In this document: piece after piece, positions 26,101 through 34,322 of the stretch
Numbering within the stretch: position 1 is the stretch's first letter
Layout of the letters: each line of letters begins with the position of its first letter
NCBI GenBank assembly: GCA_017458765.1
Contig: JAFSZZ010000162.1
Span: 1-44,452 of the forward strand
Direction of reading: 5' to 3'
Length of the DNA stretch: 44,452 bases
Source of the DNA: Lachnospiraceae bacterium
GTDB taxonomy: Bacteria; Bacillota; Clostridia; Lachnospirales; Lachnospiraceae
Notes under the pieces: model-generated
The model's input: only the letters and a program-made list of their open reading frames with translations
What the model was told of the DNA's origin: nothing
Database searches by the model: none
Translations under genes and position numbers: made by a program

Positions 26101-26263
26101 TAGTCTGGCACAGAAGAATGAGCTTGACAAGAGCAAGGTTGATGAAGCTGTTAAAAATCTTGATGTTAATAAGGAACACGTTGAAATGGTGGAAGAAGCC
26201 GTGGATGAAAAGACCGACAGGGCTAAGGAAGATGAAGAGTTCCTGAGCAATCTCGGATTTTAA
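23162..26263 (+). CDS. membrane receptor with two-component-type beta-propeller, Y_Y_Y and HD-GYP domain
   Basis: A protein of about 1033 residues that probably senses an extracellular ligand and hydrolyses cyclic di-GMP. Residues 1-30 are a signal/anchor helix. Residues about 35-640 contain many propeller repeats of the Reg_prop type (ADGFIWLGGYSGLIRYD, NKDRLWIGTNENGVAVYD, HEGNLWFTSTRQGVMK). A Y_Y_Y-like domain follows (about 690-750), then a membrane helix near 758-778 and a short coiled coil. The HD-GYP domain (about 815-960) has HDIGK (H857, D858) and HHERMDGKGYPKGL (from H910), so the metal site and GYP motif look intact. ATG 23162 fits the signal peptide with AAGGG upstream; TTG 23096 and ATG 23099, 23144 are in-frame alternatives. 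Confidence 0.9.
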   Translation: MRINAGRMIRAAVGLVVALSLCITVFKENVGAEVASRDVFGIGADYTSILYDSSNGMPTSEANAITQSADGFIWLGGYSGLIRYDGSNFYRFDSSSGISSVFSLCVDNKDRLWIGTNENGVAVYDRGEIKVFGRVEGVASHSVRALAADNDGNIIVGTTQGLAYIDGETLEMHQMSDLQLNQKYINSLTGDSEGRIYGLTSDGDLFTISDDRVTAYYEREEIGGDQINSIYADPDKPGTLYLGTMEAEIKTAAVNDGGIKIVRTQSVEPQKNINSMIKTGGNLWVTATNGLGYIDVNGRYHEIKDTPMNYSISNAMTDHEGNLWFTSTRQGVMKIVPNRFIDISKLAGLESKVYNSTCVNDGKLYLGTDGGLEILNLSDYSLEENELTGLLENVRIRCVKNDDKGRIWLCTHGNTGLVCYDPKDGSTKIYNEENGLKANRVRACMPLKDGSIAAATGNGLYIISDDKVSAHYGEENGIATAEILTAGEDDKGVLYLGSDGAGIYVIDNGKVKNIGVESGLTSEVVLRIKWDDRRRMLWIITSNSIEYMKDGVIHTVSKFPYSNNYDIFIDEHDDAWILASNGIYITSVEDLIGDEKIDYDFYNLRSGLPYIATGNSRDYLGDDGMLYIAGTTGICAVNINEDDPESKEVGLVIPSVEVDDREMVVKPGDTVSIPAGSKRLVINAYALSYGLSNPTISYCLEGFDSEPIITSKQELGQINYTNLDGGRYVFSMSVLDEKTGEKRESIALGISKERSVYDSLAFWLIIVAAGVVGTGIAMWRVFFNRQQALILKQQEDKKFIDQIMHTFAKSIDLRDQQNQGHSFRVAYYTRLLAEELKEKRGYTQEQIDEFYHIALIHDIGKLSIPDRILNKPERLNDEEYQIMKTHAINGANMLKNVTIVKNLSVGAGCHHERMDGKGYPKGLKGDEIPEVARMIAVADTFDAMYSTRPYRKQLDINVVLDEIRRIRGSQLDEEVVDALLSLAQKNELDKSKVDEAVKNLDVNKEHVEMVEEAVDEKTDRAKEDEEFLSNLGF

Positions 26264-26280
26264 TAAAAGGGGGAGATCTG

Positions 26281-27717
26281 ATGTTAAAACTGTTCACGAA
26301 CATTGAAAAGAGCAATGAAAGCGGGAAAAAGAAGGAAGCGATGCATCCTATGATACTGATGGTTATTGTGGTAGCATTGTGTGCTTTTTTCACATATATA
26401 ATCCCCGCAGGTGAATATGAAAGAGTGATCGACGGGGAAACTGAGAGGGAGACGGTTGTTCCCGACAGCTTCCAGTATGTCGAGAGGACACCGGCATCCG
26501 TATTAAAGCTCCTTATGTCGTTAACACTCGGCATGCAGGAGGCCTCGGGCATCATTTTCTTCCTGCTTATAATCGGAGGGATGTTTGCGATAATAAACGG
26601 GACAGGGGCGCTTAACGTGGGAATGGCGAATGTGTTGAAGCGTCTGAAGGGCAGGGAGCTGCTGCTTATTCCGATACTGATGATATGCTTCGGCTGCGGC
26701 TCGGCATTCTGCGGAAACTTTGAGGAATTTCTCGTATTTGTTCCTCTGGTGCTTGCCTGCTGTATCACGGTAGGATTTGATTCGCTTACCGCAGTCGGGA
26801 TCATCTTTATTTCAGCCACGGCAGGATACGCGGGCTCGATAACCAACGCCTTTACCGTGGGTACTGCCCAGAAGATAGCGGATATCCCGTTGTTTTCCGG
26901 GATGAGTTTAAGGATAGTTCTTTTCATTTCTCTTGAGATCGTATCTATAGCATATGTCATGTGGCTTGCGCATATGGTAAAGGTCAATCCGAAGTTCTCG
27001 GGTTCATATCTGTATGATGAAGAATACAACAAGGGTAAGAAGATAAAACTCGATAATGTGAGCAGGCTTTCAAACCGTCAGATATATGCCCTGATCGTGT
27101 TCATGCTCGGAATGGTATTTGCGGTATTCGGGATGATCAGATGGGGATATTATGTAGATGAGCTTGCCGCTATTTTCCTTGCCGTAGGGATAATAGGCGG
27201 CGCTGTAGGCGGACTTAAGCCTAAGGATATCTGCGAATACTTCGTAAAGGGCTGCAAGGATATGGTACTTCCGTGCATCATGATAGGTTTTGCAAATGCG
27301 GCGATAGTCATATTAAATGATGCGGACGTCTTAGATACCGTGCTGCACTCCCTTTCCGGCATCCTTCAGAAGTTCCCCGAATCGGTGATGCCGATAGGGA
27401 TGTTCATTTTCCATGAACTTTTCAATGTCATAGTGCCGTCGGGTTCGGCGCAGGCAGCGATCACCATGCCGCTTATGACTGCGCTTGCAGACAAGGTGGG
27501 TATGACCAGACAGACTGCGGTTCTTGCATATCAGTTAGGAGATGCATTCACCAATATAATGGTTCCTACAGGAGGTGAGATACTTGCTGCGCTCGCGATA
27601 TGCAAGGTACCTTTTGGAAAGTGGGTAAAATATCTGTTCCCGCTGTTCGTGATATGGTGGCTGGTTGCATTTGTTTTCCTTCTGTATGCTTCAGGCACAG
27701 GCTTCGGACCCGTATAA
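26281..27717 (+). CDS. YfcC-family membrane transporter (basic amino acid antiporter-like)
   Basis: A 478-residue integral membrane protein with about 12 hydrophobic segments. The sequences FFTYIIPAGEYERV, IIFFLLIIGGMFAIINGTGAL, FGCGSAFCGNFEEFLVFVPL, GYAGSITNAFTVGTAQKIADIPLFSG and FHELFNVIVPSGSAQAAITMPLM match the YfcC group of the DcuC/arginine-ornithine antiporter superfamily. The substrate is likely an amino acid, peptide or carboxylate, not certain. AAGGGGGAG lies 6 bases before ATG 26281. It is 17 bases after the HD-GYP gene and is followed by a hydroxyacid dehydrogenase gene. Confidence 0.88.
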   Translation: MLKLFTNIEKSNESGKKKEAMHPMILMVIVVALCAFFTYIIPAGEYERVIDGETERETVVPDSFQYVERTPASVLKLLMSLTLGMQEASGIIFFLLIIGGMFAIINGTGALNVGMANVLKRLKGRELLLIPILMICFGCGSAFCGNFEEFLVFVPLVLACCITVGFDSLTAVGIIFISATAGYAGSITNAFTVGTAQKIADIPLFSGMSLRIVLFISLEIVSIAYVMWLAHMVKVNPKFSGSYLYDEEYNKGKKIKLDNVSRLSNRQIYALIVFMLGMVFAVFGMIRWGYYVDELAAIFLAVGIIGGAVGGLKPKDICEYFVKGCKDMVLPCIMIGFANAAIVILNDADVLDTVLHSLSGILQKFPESVMPIGMFIFHELFNVIVPSGSAQAAITMPLMTALADKVGMTRQTAVLAYQLGDAFTNIMVPTGGEILAALAICKVPFGKWVKYLFPLFVIWWLVAFVFLLYASGTGFGPV

Positions 27718-27787
27718 GAACATCAGGGTTACGATGATCTTAAGGACCGGAATTTACGGATCTGATGGAGGACAGGAGAAATATGTA

Positions 27788-28747
27788 ATGAAGATAGCAG
27801 CGCTTGAGATAATGAATGTAGGTTCGGATGTGGACCTGTCGGAGTTTCGTGATCTGGGCGAATTTACGGCATATGATACCACGAGGACTGATCAGATATA
27901 TGAGCGTGCGCATGAAGCAGAAGTACTCGTAATAAATAAACTTCCGATAAACGAAACAACGATCGGGGGACTTAAGGAGCTTAAGCTTATATGTGTAACA
28001 GCGACGGGTTATGACAATGTTGATATCGAATGTTGTAACAGTCGCGGGATAAAGGTATGCAACGCGGTCGGGTATTCGACGGCATCTGTTGTACAGTACA
28101 CATTTGCCGCACTGTTCTATATCTATGAGAAATTAAGATACTATGATGATTATGTAAGGGAAGGTCACTATTGTGATTCGCCGATCTTTACGCATTTTGA
28201 AGAGCGCTTCAATGAACTTGAAGGCAAAACATGGGGTATAGTCGGGCTTGGGAACATAGGCAGGAGAGTGGCCGCCGCGGCGGAAGCTTTCGGGTGTGAT
28301 GCGGTATATTTTTCAACGAGCGGGAATCATGATGATGATAAGTACAGAAGGCTTGAATGGGATGAGTTTTTAAGATCATCGGATATAATATCGATACATG
28401 CTCCGCTTAATGATAATACAAGGTATCTGTTCTCGGATGAAGCCTTCGATAAGATGAAGGATACAGCCTTCCTTGTGAACATGGGCAGGGGACCGATAAT
28501 AGATGAGGAAGCACTTGTAAGAGCAATAAAGGAAGGGAAGATCGCCGGTGCGGCACTTGATGTCATAGACGGTGAGCCCATGAAGAAGGACAGTCCTTTA
28601 AGGGAACTCAGTGATGATCCGCGGCTCCTTGTAACACCTCATATCGCATGGGCGACAGTCGAGGCAAGGGCAAGGCTCATGCACGAAGTATATCTTAACA
28701 TTAAGGCTTACCAAAACGGAAAGGACAGAAATACGGTAGAGTCGTGA
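27788..28747 (+). CDS. D-2-hydroxyacid dehydrogenase (glycerate/2-ketoacid reductase type)
   Basis: A 319-residue NAD(P)-dependent enzyme that reduces 2-ketoacids to D-hydroxyacids. The cofactor motif GIVGLGNIGRRVA is near residue 150; the catalytic set is VNMGRGPIIDEEAL (with flanking Arg and Glu in LDVIDGEP) and the His in TPHIAWAT. The active-site pattern is like hydroxypyruvate reductase/glycerate dehydrogenase. ATG 27788 is chosen because GGAGG and AGGAG lie just upstream; a longer reading would overlap the transporter gene. Pairing with the YfcC-like transporter suggests joint use of one substrate, which is inference. Confidence 0.9.
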   Translation: MKIAALEIMNVGSDVDLSEFRDLGEFTAYDTTRTDQIYERAHEAEVLVINKLPINETTIGGLKELKLICVTATGYDNVDIECCNSRGIKVCNAVGYSTASVVQYTFAALFYIYEKLRYYDDYVREGHYCDSPIFTHFEERFNELEGKTWGIVGLGNIGRRVAAAAEAFGCDAVYFSTSGNHDDDKYRRLEWDEFLRSSDIISIHAPLNDNTRYLFSDEAFDKMKDTAFLVNMGRGPIIDEEALVRAIKEGKIAGAALDVIDGEPMKKDSPLRELSDDPRLLVTPHIAWATVEARARLMHEVYLNIKAYQNGKDRNTVES

Positions 28748-28773
28748 AAGCCGATTTGACAGGACTGAGATAA

Positions 28774-29043
28774 GTGACATATTACACATATATGGTAAGG
28801 TGCAGCGACGGGTCGCTCTACACAGGATACACGAATGATCTGGATAACAGGATAGAAGTTCATAATTCCGGCAGGGGAGCAAAATATACCAGGAGCCGCC
28901 GGCCGGTAGAGCTTGCGTATTTTGAAGAATTTTCAACAAAGGAAGAAGCAATGAGCCGTGAATGGCATATAAAACGTCTGAAGCGTCCGCAGAAGGAGAA
29001 GCTCATTGCAGAATGTCTATCAGGGAAAGGATTTGACATATGA
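28774..29043 (+). CDS. GIY-YIG domain protein (UPF0213/YhbQ-like)
   Basis: An 89-residue single-domain protein. The GIY-YIG core is clear: TYMVRCSDGSLYTGYTND, conserved Arg in LDNRIEVHNSGRGAKYT, and Glu in FSTKEEAMSREWHIKRL. The domain begins upstream of the first ATG (28792), so the GTG at 28774 must be the start. The family is linked to DNA repair or processing, but the exact role is unknown. Its stop overlaps the histidine kinase start by 4 bases, an odd pairing. Confidence 0.9.
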   Translation: MTYYTYMVRCSDGSLYTGYTNDLDNRIEVHNSGRGAKYTRSRRPVELAYFEEFSTKEEAMSREWHIKRLKRPQKEKLIAECLSGKGFDI

Positions 29044-32000
29044 GATCCGAAAAAAAGGGCGGGTTAATAATGGCAGCCATAAACGGCAGTATAGTGATCG
29101 CAATAATACTTATAGTCGGCACGATACTGTCCGGAAGATTGGCGGGTTCCGATACCGAAAAGGCAGTCCGGAATGTCAGTCTCCTGTATCTTGATGAACT
29201 CGCGGGAAGGCGTGAACAGGTGGTTTCATCAGCCCTTGATAATTACATCGAGGACATGGATGTGGCAATAGGGATGATCGAGAAGAGTGACTTAAGCAGT
29301 GTTGAGAGTCTTCAGTCATATCAGGCGAGGATGAAACTCCTATACGGTCTTGAGAAGTTTGCTTTCGTCGATGAGAACGGGATCATCTATACATCCAGAG
29401 GTACCAGAACAGATATCGATCAGTATGATTTTGATCCGTTTACCATTTCAAAGCCGGAAATATCCCTTAAGAACGCAGACAATGAAGAGAAGAAGGTGGT
29501 CATCGCCATGCCTGTAGACAGGCTTGATTTTGAGGGAGCCGTTTTGGTCGCGGGTTTTATGGAGATCGATATGGAGGATTTTCTGGACAAGTTATCCTTA
29601 AGATCCGCCAACAACGGAACGACATTCTGCAATATCTATACCCGTAACGGTAATTCCCTGACAGAGCTTGTATTGGGCGGACTGTCGGCGGACGATAACC
29701 TGTTGGCAGCCCTTGAGAAGGCCGAATATGAAAAAGGTTATTCATATGAAATGGTCAAAACGCGTTTTGAAAACGGCGAGGCGGGAGTTGTGTCCTTTAC
29801 ATATAGCGGGGTAAGCGAAACCTTAAGCTATGTTCCGGTACGCGGAACGGACTGGATGCTCACATATCTTATCCGTGAAAGCGTGATCGTCGAGCAGATA
29901 CAGAATATTACTGACGGTATCATAAGAAGAAGTGTGATACAGTCGCTCATCACGGCTGCAGTGCTGCTTGCGATATCGTGTATCATGATAATACAGACAA
30001 AGAAGGCGGTGAGGCTTGCATCCGAGAGAGAAACATCTGAGCTTCTGCAGCAGGAGCTTGAAGAACGCATAGCCCTTCAGGATGAACTGTTAAAACAGGA
30101 AAAGATGCAGACACAGCAGGACAGCATGATAACGGCTCTGGCTTCGGATTATCTGAGTGTTTATTACATAGATCTGGATTCCGGGAGAGGCATCTGCTAC
30201 CGCAATGAGACAAAATACACAGATACTGCACAGGGCGATGAATTCGATTACGCAGAAGCAGTGAGGGATTATGCGAACCGTTTTGTGACTGAAGAATACA
30301 GGGATGCTTTCATTAAGTTCACGCAACCGGAGAATATCAGAGATGCGCTGAAGGATGAACTGATAATCTCTTTCCGTTACGTGATAAACAGGAACGGAGT
30401 CGAGACATACGAGATGCTGAGGATGGCAGGTGTAAGGCATCCGGATGCAAGGGATGACAATAAGATCCATGCTGTCGGTGCCGGATTTTCAAACATCGAT
30501 GCCGAGATGAGGGACTCGCTTGCGAGGAACCAGGCTCTTTCCGATGCTCTCGATGCTGCCGAGGAGGCAAGCCGGGCGAAGACCGTATTTTTATCAAATA
30601 TGAGCCATGAGATCCGAACACCCATGAATGCGATCATCGGTCTTGATACCCTGGCTCTCAATGAAGAGGGCATATCGGACAAGACCAGGGATTATCTTGA
30701 AAAGATAGGCGATTCGGCAAGACATCTTCTGGGAATTATCAATGATATACTTGATATGTCGAGGATAGAATCGGGAAGAATGTCGATAAAGAATGAGGAG
30801 TTCTCATTCTCGAAGATGATAGAGCAGATAAATACGATGTTCTCGGGACAGTGCGAGGAGAATAAGCTTACATATAAATGTGAGGTGGAAGGTCAGCTGG
30901 ATGACTGCTATATAGGCGATCAGATCAAGATCAAGCAGGTGCTCATCAATATCCTCGGCAATGCGGTCAAGTTCACACCCGAAAACGGCAGTGTCAGCTT
31001 GCGTATAGAGAAGAAGGCGGCATTTGACAATAAGACGACGATCTGCTTTAAGATAAGCGATACCGGTATCGGAATGAGCAGAGAATATCTGCCGAAGCTG
31101 TTCGAGACCTTCAGCCAGGAGAATGACGCAAGTGTCAATAAATACGGAAGTTCAGGTCTTGGAATGGCCATCACGAAGAGCATTGTCGAGATGATGAACG
31201 GTAAGATAGAGGTGGAGAGTGAAAAGGGCAGGGGTACGACTTTTTCCGTTACACTGACACTGTCCGATTCCGGTAAAAAATCATCCTGTGGAACAGAGGA
31301 GGCAGAGATAGTACCTCATGAGTTAAACGTGCTCGTGATAGATGACGATAAGATCGCCTGCGACCATTCAAGGCTGGTGCTCGAACAGGCCGGCATCCAT
31401 GCGGAGACCGCGCTGTCGGGGCAGGAGGGACTTGAGATGATAAGGTTGCGTCATGCAAGGCATGAGTCTTATAATCTTATCATAGTAGACTGGAAGATGC
31501 CCAAGATGGATGGCGTAGAGACCACCCGCGCGATAAGGGAGGAAGTGGGGGATGAGTCCGCGATCATCATACTTACCGCGTATAACTGGGATGATATCTT
31601 AGAGGAAGCACTCGATGCGGGAGTTGACAGTTTTGCTTCCAAGCCCCTGTTTGCAGGTAATCTTATGGATGAATTTAAGACTGCACTTTTGAAGAAACGT
31701 CAGAAGGGTGAAGGAAAAGGCAGGAAGGCCGATCTTAGCGGACGCCGGATCCTTCTTGCTGAAGATATGCTGATAAATGCTGAGATCATGAAGGAAGTCC
31801 TTAAGATGAATAAGATGGAAACGGAGATTGCCGAAAACGGGAAGATAGCCGTTGAAATGTTTGAGTCTCATGAACCCGGATACTATGCCGCGATTCTGAT
31901 GGATATGCGAATGCCCGAAATGGACGGGCTTGAGGCAGCCTCGGCGATCCGTGCACTCAAGCGGGATGATGCTAAAACGATCCCCATAATCGCTCTCACC

Positions 32001-32114
32001 GCAAATGCGTTTGACGAGGATGTCCAGCGTTCACTTCAGGCAGGGATGAATGCACATCTGAGTAAACCGGTGGAACCCGGGCTGCTTATCAGTACTCTTG
32101 AAGAACTGGTGTGA
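29040..32114 (+). CDS. hybrid sensor histidine kinase with two receiver domains
   Basis: A 1024-residue membrane kinase. A membrane helix (about 9-30), an extracellular Cache-like sensor (35-290), a second helix (about 298-319), a coiled coil (325-358), a PAS-like region (360-490), HisKA with SNMSHEIRTPMN (phospho-His 523), HATPase_c with N-box LGNAVKFTP and G-boxes DTGIGMS and GSSGLGMAI, then receiver 1 (762-890, phospho-Asp 817 in IIVDWKMP, K868) and receiver 2 (903-1022, phospho-Asp 955 in ILMDMRMP, K1009). Both receivers keep their acidic pairs (IDDD, AED). No Hpt domain is inside, but a separate one is encoded two genes downstream. ATG 29040 has AAGGA 7 bases upstream; ATG 29070 is an alternative. 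Confidence 0.92.
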   Translation: MRSEKKGGLIMAAINGSIVIAIILIVGTILSGRLAGSDTEKAVRNVSLLYLDELAGRREQVVSSALDNYIEDMDVAIGMIEKSDLSSVESLQSYQARMKLLYGLEKFAFVDENGIIYTSRGTRTDIDQYDFDPFTISKPEISLKNADNEEKKVVIAMPVDRLDFEGAVLVAGFMEIDMEDFLDKLSLRSANNGTTFCNIYTRNGNSLTELVLGGLSADDNLLAALEKAEYEKGYSYEMVKTRFENGEAGVVSFTYSGVSETLSYVPVRGTDWMLTYLIRESVIVEQIQNITDGIIRRSVIQSLITAAVLLAISCIMIIQTKKAVRLASERETSELLQQELEERIALQDELLKQEKMQTQQDSMITALASDYLSVYYIDLDSGRGICYRNETKYTDTAQGDEFDYAEAVRDYANRFVTEEYRDAFIKFTQPENIRDALKDELIISFRYVINRNGVETYEMLRMAGVRHPDARDDNKIHAVGAGFSNIDAEMRDSLARNQALSDALDAAEEASRAKTVFLSNMSHEIRTPMNAIIGLDTLALNEEGISDKTRDYLEKIGDSARHLLGIINDILDMSRIESGRMSIKNEEFSFSKMIEQINTMFSGQCEENKLTYKCEVEGQLDDCYIGDQIKIKQVLINILGNAVKFTPENGSVSLRIEKKAAFDNKTTICFKISDTGIGMSREYLPKLFETFSQENDASVNKYGSSGLGMAITKSIVEMMNGKIEVESEKGRGTTFSVTLTLSDSGKKSSCGTEEAEIVPHELNVLVIDDDKIACDHSRLVLEQAGIHAETALSGQEGLEMIRLRHARHESYNLIIVDWKMPKMDGVETTRAIREEVGDESAIIILTAYNWDDILEEALDAGVDSFASKPLFAGNLMDEFKTALLKKRQKGEGKGRKADLSGRRILLAEDMLINAEIMKEVLKMNKMETEIAENGKIAVEMFESHEPGYYAAILMDMRMPEMDGLEAASAIRALKRDDAKTIPIIALTANAFDEDVQRSLQAGMNAHLSKPVEPGLLISTLEELV

Positions 32115-32161
32115 TATGGAGTTTTTTTGATAGAATAATAACGTATCCAACGGAGGGAAAT

Positions 32162-33847
32162 ATGGAACATTACAGGGAAACAAGCGGGCGTAAACGACGC
32201 GTACTTATAGTTGATGATGAAAGGATAAATTGCGAGATACTCGGAAATATCCTGTATGAGAGATATGAAGTACTGTATGCGAGTGACGGACAGGAGGCAT
32301 ATGATATACTTGAATCCACACATCCGGGGATATCGCTCGTTCTGCTGGATCTTAGAATGCCGCGTATGGACGGCTTCGGACTGATAAATAAGATCCGTTC
32401 GAACAACAGGTTAAGATCGATCCCCGTTATCGTTATGACATCGGAAGCGGATGCGGAGGTTAAGAGTATCAATTTGGGGGCGGCGGATTTTATCACCAAG
32501 CCCTATGATATGCCGGAGGTGATCCTGGCGAGATGTGAACGCATCATTGAGCTGTCGGAGGATAAGACAATAATCAGTTCTGCCGAAAAGGATCAACTTA
32601 CAGGTCTGTATTCGCGTGATTTTTTCTATGAATACATCAAGCAGATCGAAACGTACAACAGGGATATACGGATGGATGCAGTCGTTTTCAATATCGATCA
32701 CTTTCATCTGACAAACGAAATGTACGGTCGTAAGACCGGCGATAACGTGCTCAAGGGTCTGGCCGGTGTATTAATGAACATCTTCGAGGATGTGGCCGGG
32801 ATAGGCTGCAGGGCTGAAGCTGATATGTTCTATGTCTACTGTCAGCATCAGTTCAGTTACGATAATATAATGGAGAGGATACAGAACAATCTGCCCGAAC
32901 TGTCCGAGAAAGCCAAGATAAGGGTTAGGATGGGTGTGTATCCGAACGTGGATAAGGATATCGAGGTTGAGTCATGGTTTGACCGCGCGAAGCTTGCATG
33001 CGACAGGATAAGGGGCGATTATACGAAAACGATGTCCACATATTCAAGTGAACTGTATGAGCGTTCCGTGTACCACGAGGAGCTGATAAACGAGATAGAT
33101 GAAGCCATACAGAACAAGGATCTTGTAGTATTCTACCAGCCCAAATTCGGGATACAGGGTGATAAGCCGGTGCTAAGAAGCGCGGAGGCTCTCATAAGGT
33201 GGAAGCATCCAAAAAGGGGAATGATAAGTCCCGGCGATTTTATCCCTCTTTTTGAAGGAAACGGACTTATCCAGAAGCTTGATAACTATGTTTGGGAAGA
33301 GGCGGCGCATCAGATACGCAAATGGAGAGAGAAGTATGGCAGGGCCATACCGGTCTCGGTCAATGTATCAAGGATAGATATTTATGATCCGGCACTTGAA
33401 AATAAGCTCCTCAGGCTTACAGAGACCTATGATATAACAGCGGGGGAACTGATGCTTGAGATAACCGAATCGGCGTATGCGGACAATGCAGACACGCTGG
33501 TCAGGGTAGTCGATAATTTAAGAAATCATGGTTTTAAGATCGAGATGGATGATTTCGGATCGGGCTATTCATCGCTTAATATGCTTACAACGATCACGAT
33601 CGATGTAATAAAGATAGATATGAAGTTCATACGGAATATGCTTAAGGATGAGAAGAGCTTAAGGATGGTCAAGCTTATAATAGACATCGCCAAGTTCTTA
33701 GATGTACCCATCGTTGCGGAGGGTGTTGAAGACGAGGCTCAGCTGAAGGTGCTTAAGAAAATGGGATGCGATATCATCCAGGGATTTTATTTCAGCAAGC
33801 CTGTTCCTGCCGATGAATTCGAGAAGTTCATTGAGGAGGAAATATAA
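32162..33847 (+). CDS. response regulator with degenerate GGDEF and intact EAL (c-di-GMP phosphodiesterase)
   Basis: A 561-residue protein. Receiver 12-130 (IVDDER, phospho-Asp 63 in LLDLRMP, K113 in TKPYD). The GGDEF domain (about 140-290) has lost its signature: where GGDEF is expected there is AEADMF (about 218-223), so cyclase activity is unlikely. The EAL domain (about 310-555) keeps its catalytic set: AEALIRW (E342), NVSRIDI, EITES, DDFGSGYSSL, IKIDMKFI, VAEGVED and QGFYFSKP. It should cut cyclic di-GMP when the receiver is phosphorylated. GGAGGG lies 6 bases before ATG 32162. It sits between the hybrid kinase and the Hpt gene. Confidence 0.92.
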   Translation: MEHYRETSGRKRRVLIVDDERINCEILGNILYERYEVLYASDGQEAYDILESTHPGISLVLLDLRMPRMDGFGLINKIRSNNRLRSIPVIVMTSEADAEVKSINLGAADFITKPYDMPEVILARCERIIELSEDKTIISSAEKDQLTGLYSRDFFYEYIKQIETYNRDIRMDAVVFNIDHFHLTNEMYGRKTGDNVLKGLAGVLMNIFEDVAGIGCRAEADMFYVYCQHQFSYDNIMERIQNNLPELSEKAKIRVRMGVYPNVDKDIEVESWFDRAKLACDRIRGDYTKTMSTYSSELYERSVYHEELINEIDEAIQNKDLVVFYQPKFGIQGDKPVLRSAEALIRWKHPKRGMISPGDFIPLFEGNGLIQKLDNYVWEEAAHQIRKWREKYGRAIPVSVNVSRIDIYDPALENKLLRLTETYDITAGELMLEITESAYADNADTLVRVVDNLRNHGFKIEMDDFGSGYSSLNMLTTITIDVIKIDMKFIRNMLKDEKSLRMVKLIIDIAKFLDVPIVAEGVEDEAQLKVLKKMGCDIIQGFYFSKPVPADEFEKFIEEEI

Positions 33848-33906
33848 ATAGAAATACACTAACAGGAACATGGAAGACAGATCACATTTTATTTGGAGGG
33901 ATTGTT

Positions 33907-34248
33907 ATGCTGACAGTGGATGCGTTAAAGAATTACGGAGCGGATACGGCAACAGGTCTTATGAGATGCATGGGAAATGAAGCACTGTATTTAAGGCTTG
34001 CGGGCTCGATGATGACCGAACAGGGGTTCAACAGGTTTCAGGCCGCATATGAAGCGGGGGACGGTGAGGCAGCCTATTCCGAGATCCATGCGCTTAAGGG
34101 TGCGCTGGGAAATCTGTCCATAACACCGCTGTATGATAAGGCCTGTGAGATAAACGAAAGGTTAAGAGCGGATAAGAGTGCGGACTACAGCGAACTTATG
34201 AATGAGTTTACGTCACTTAAGGAGGAATTCTTTAAGCTGTGCGAGTAG
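33907..34248 (+). CDS. stand-alone Hpt phosphotransfer protein
   Basis: A 113-residue all-helical protein with the Hpt signature HALKG (His near residue 61) in a helix that continues ALGNLSITPLYDKACEINERL. It has no other domain. GGAGGG lies 7 bases before ATG 33907. It can carry phosphate between a receiver of the hybrid kinase (which has no Hpt of its own) and the receiver of the GGDEF-EAL protein, completing a relay within three neighbouring genes. That wiring is inferred from gene order. Confidence 0.88.
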   Translation: MLTVDALKNYGADTATGLMRCMGNEALYLRLAGSMMTEQGFNRFQAAYEAGDGEAAYSEIHALKGALGNLSITPLYDKACEINERLRADKSADYSELMNEFTSLKEEFFKLCE

Positions 34249-34257
34249 GTTCGGATG

Positions 34258-34286
34258 TTGAAAACGGGATGGAAATGTGGTAGTAT
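34258..34286 (+). promoter_or_regulatory. promoter of the aminotransferase gene
   Basis: TTGAAA (34258-34263) and TAGTAT (34281-34286) with a 17-base spacer lie 36 bases before ATG 34323. Confidence 0.6.
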
Positions 34287-34322
34287 TCATCGGAAAAAAG
34301 TTTTAACGGAACGGAGATATAT

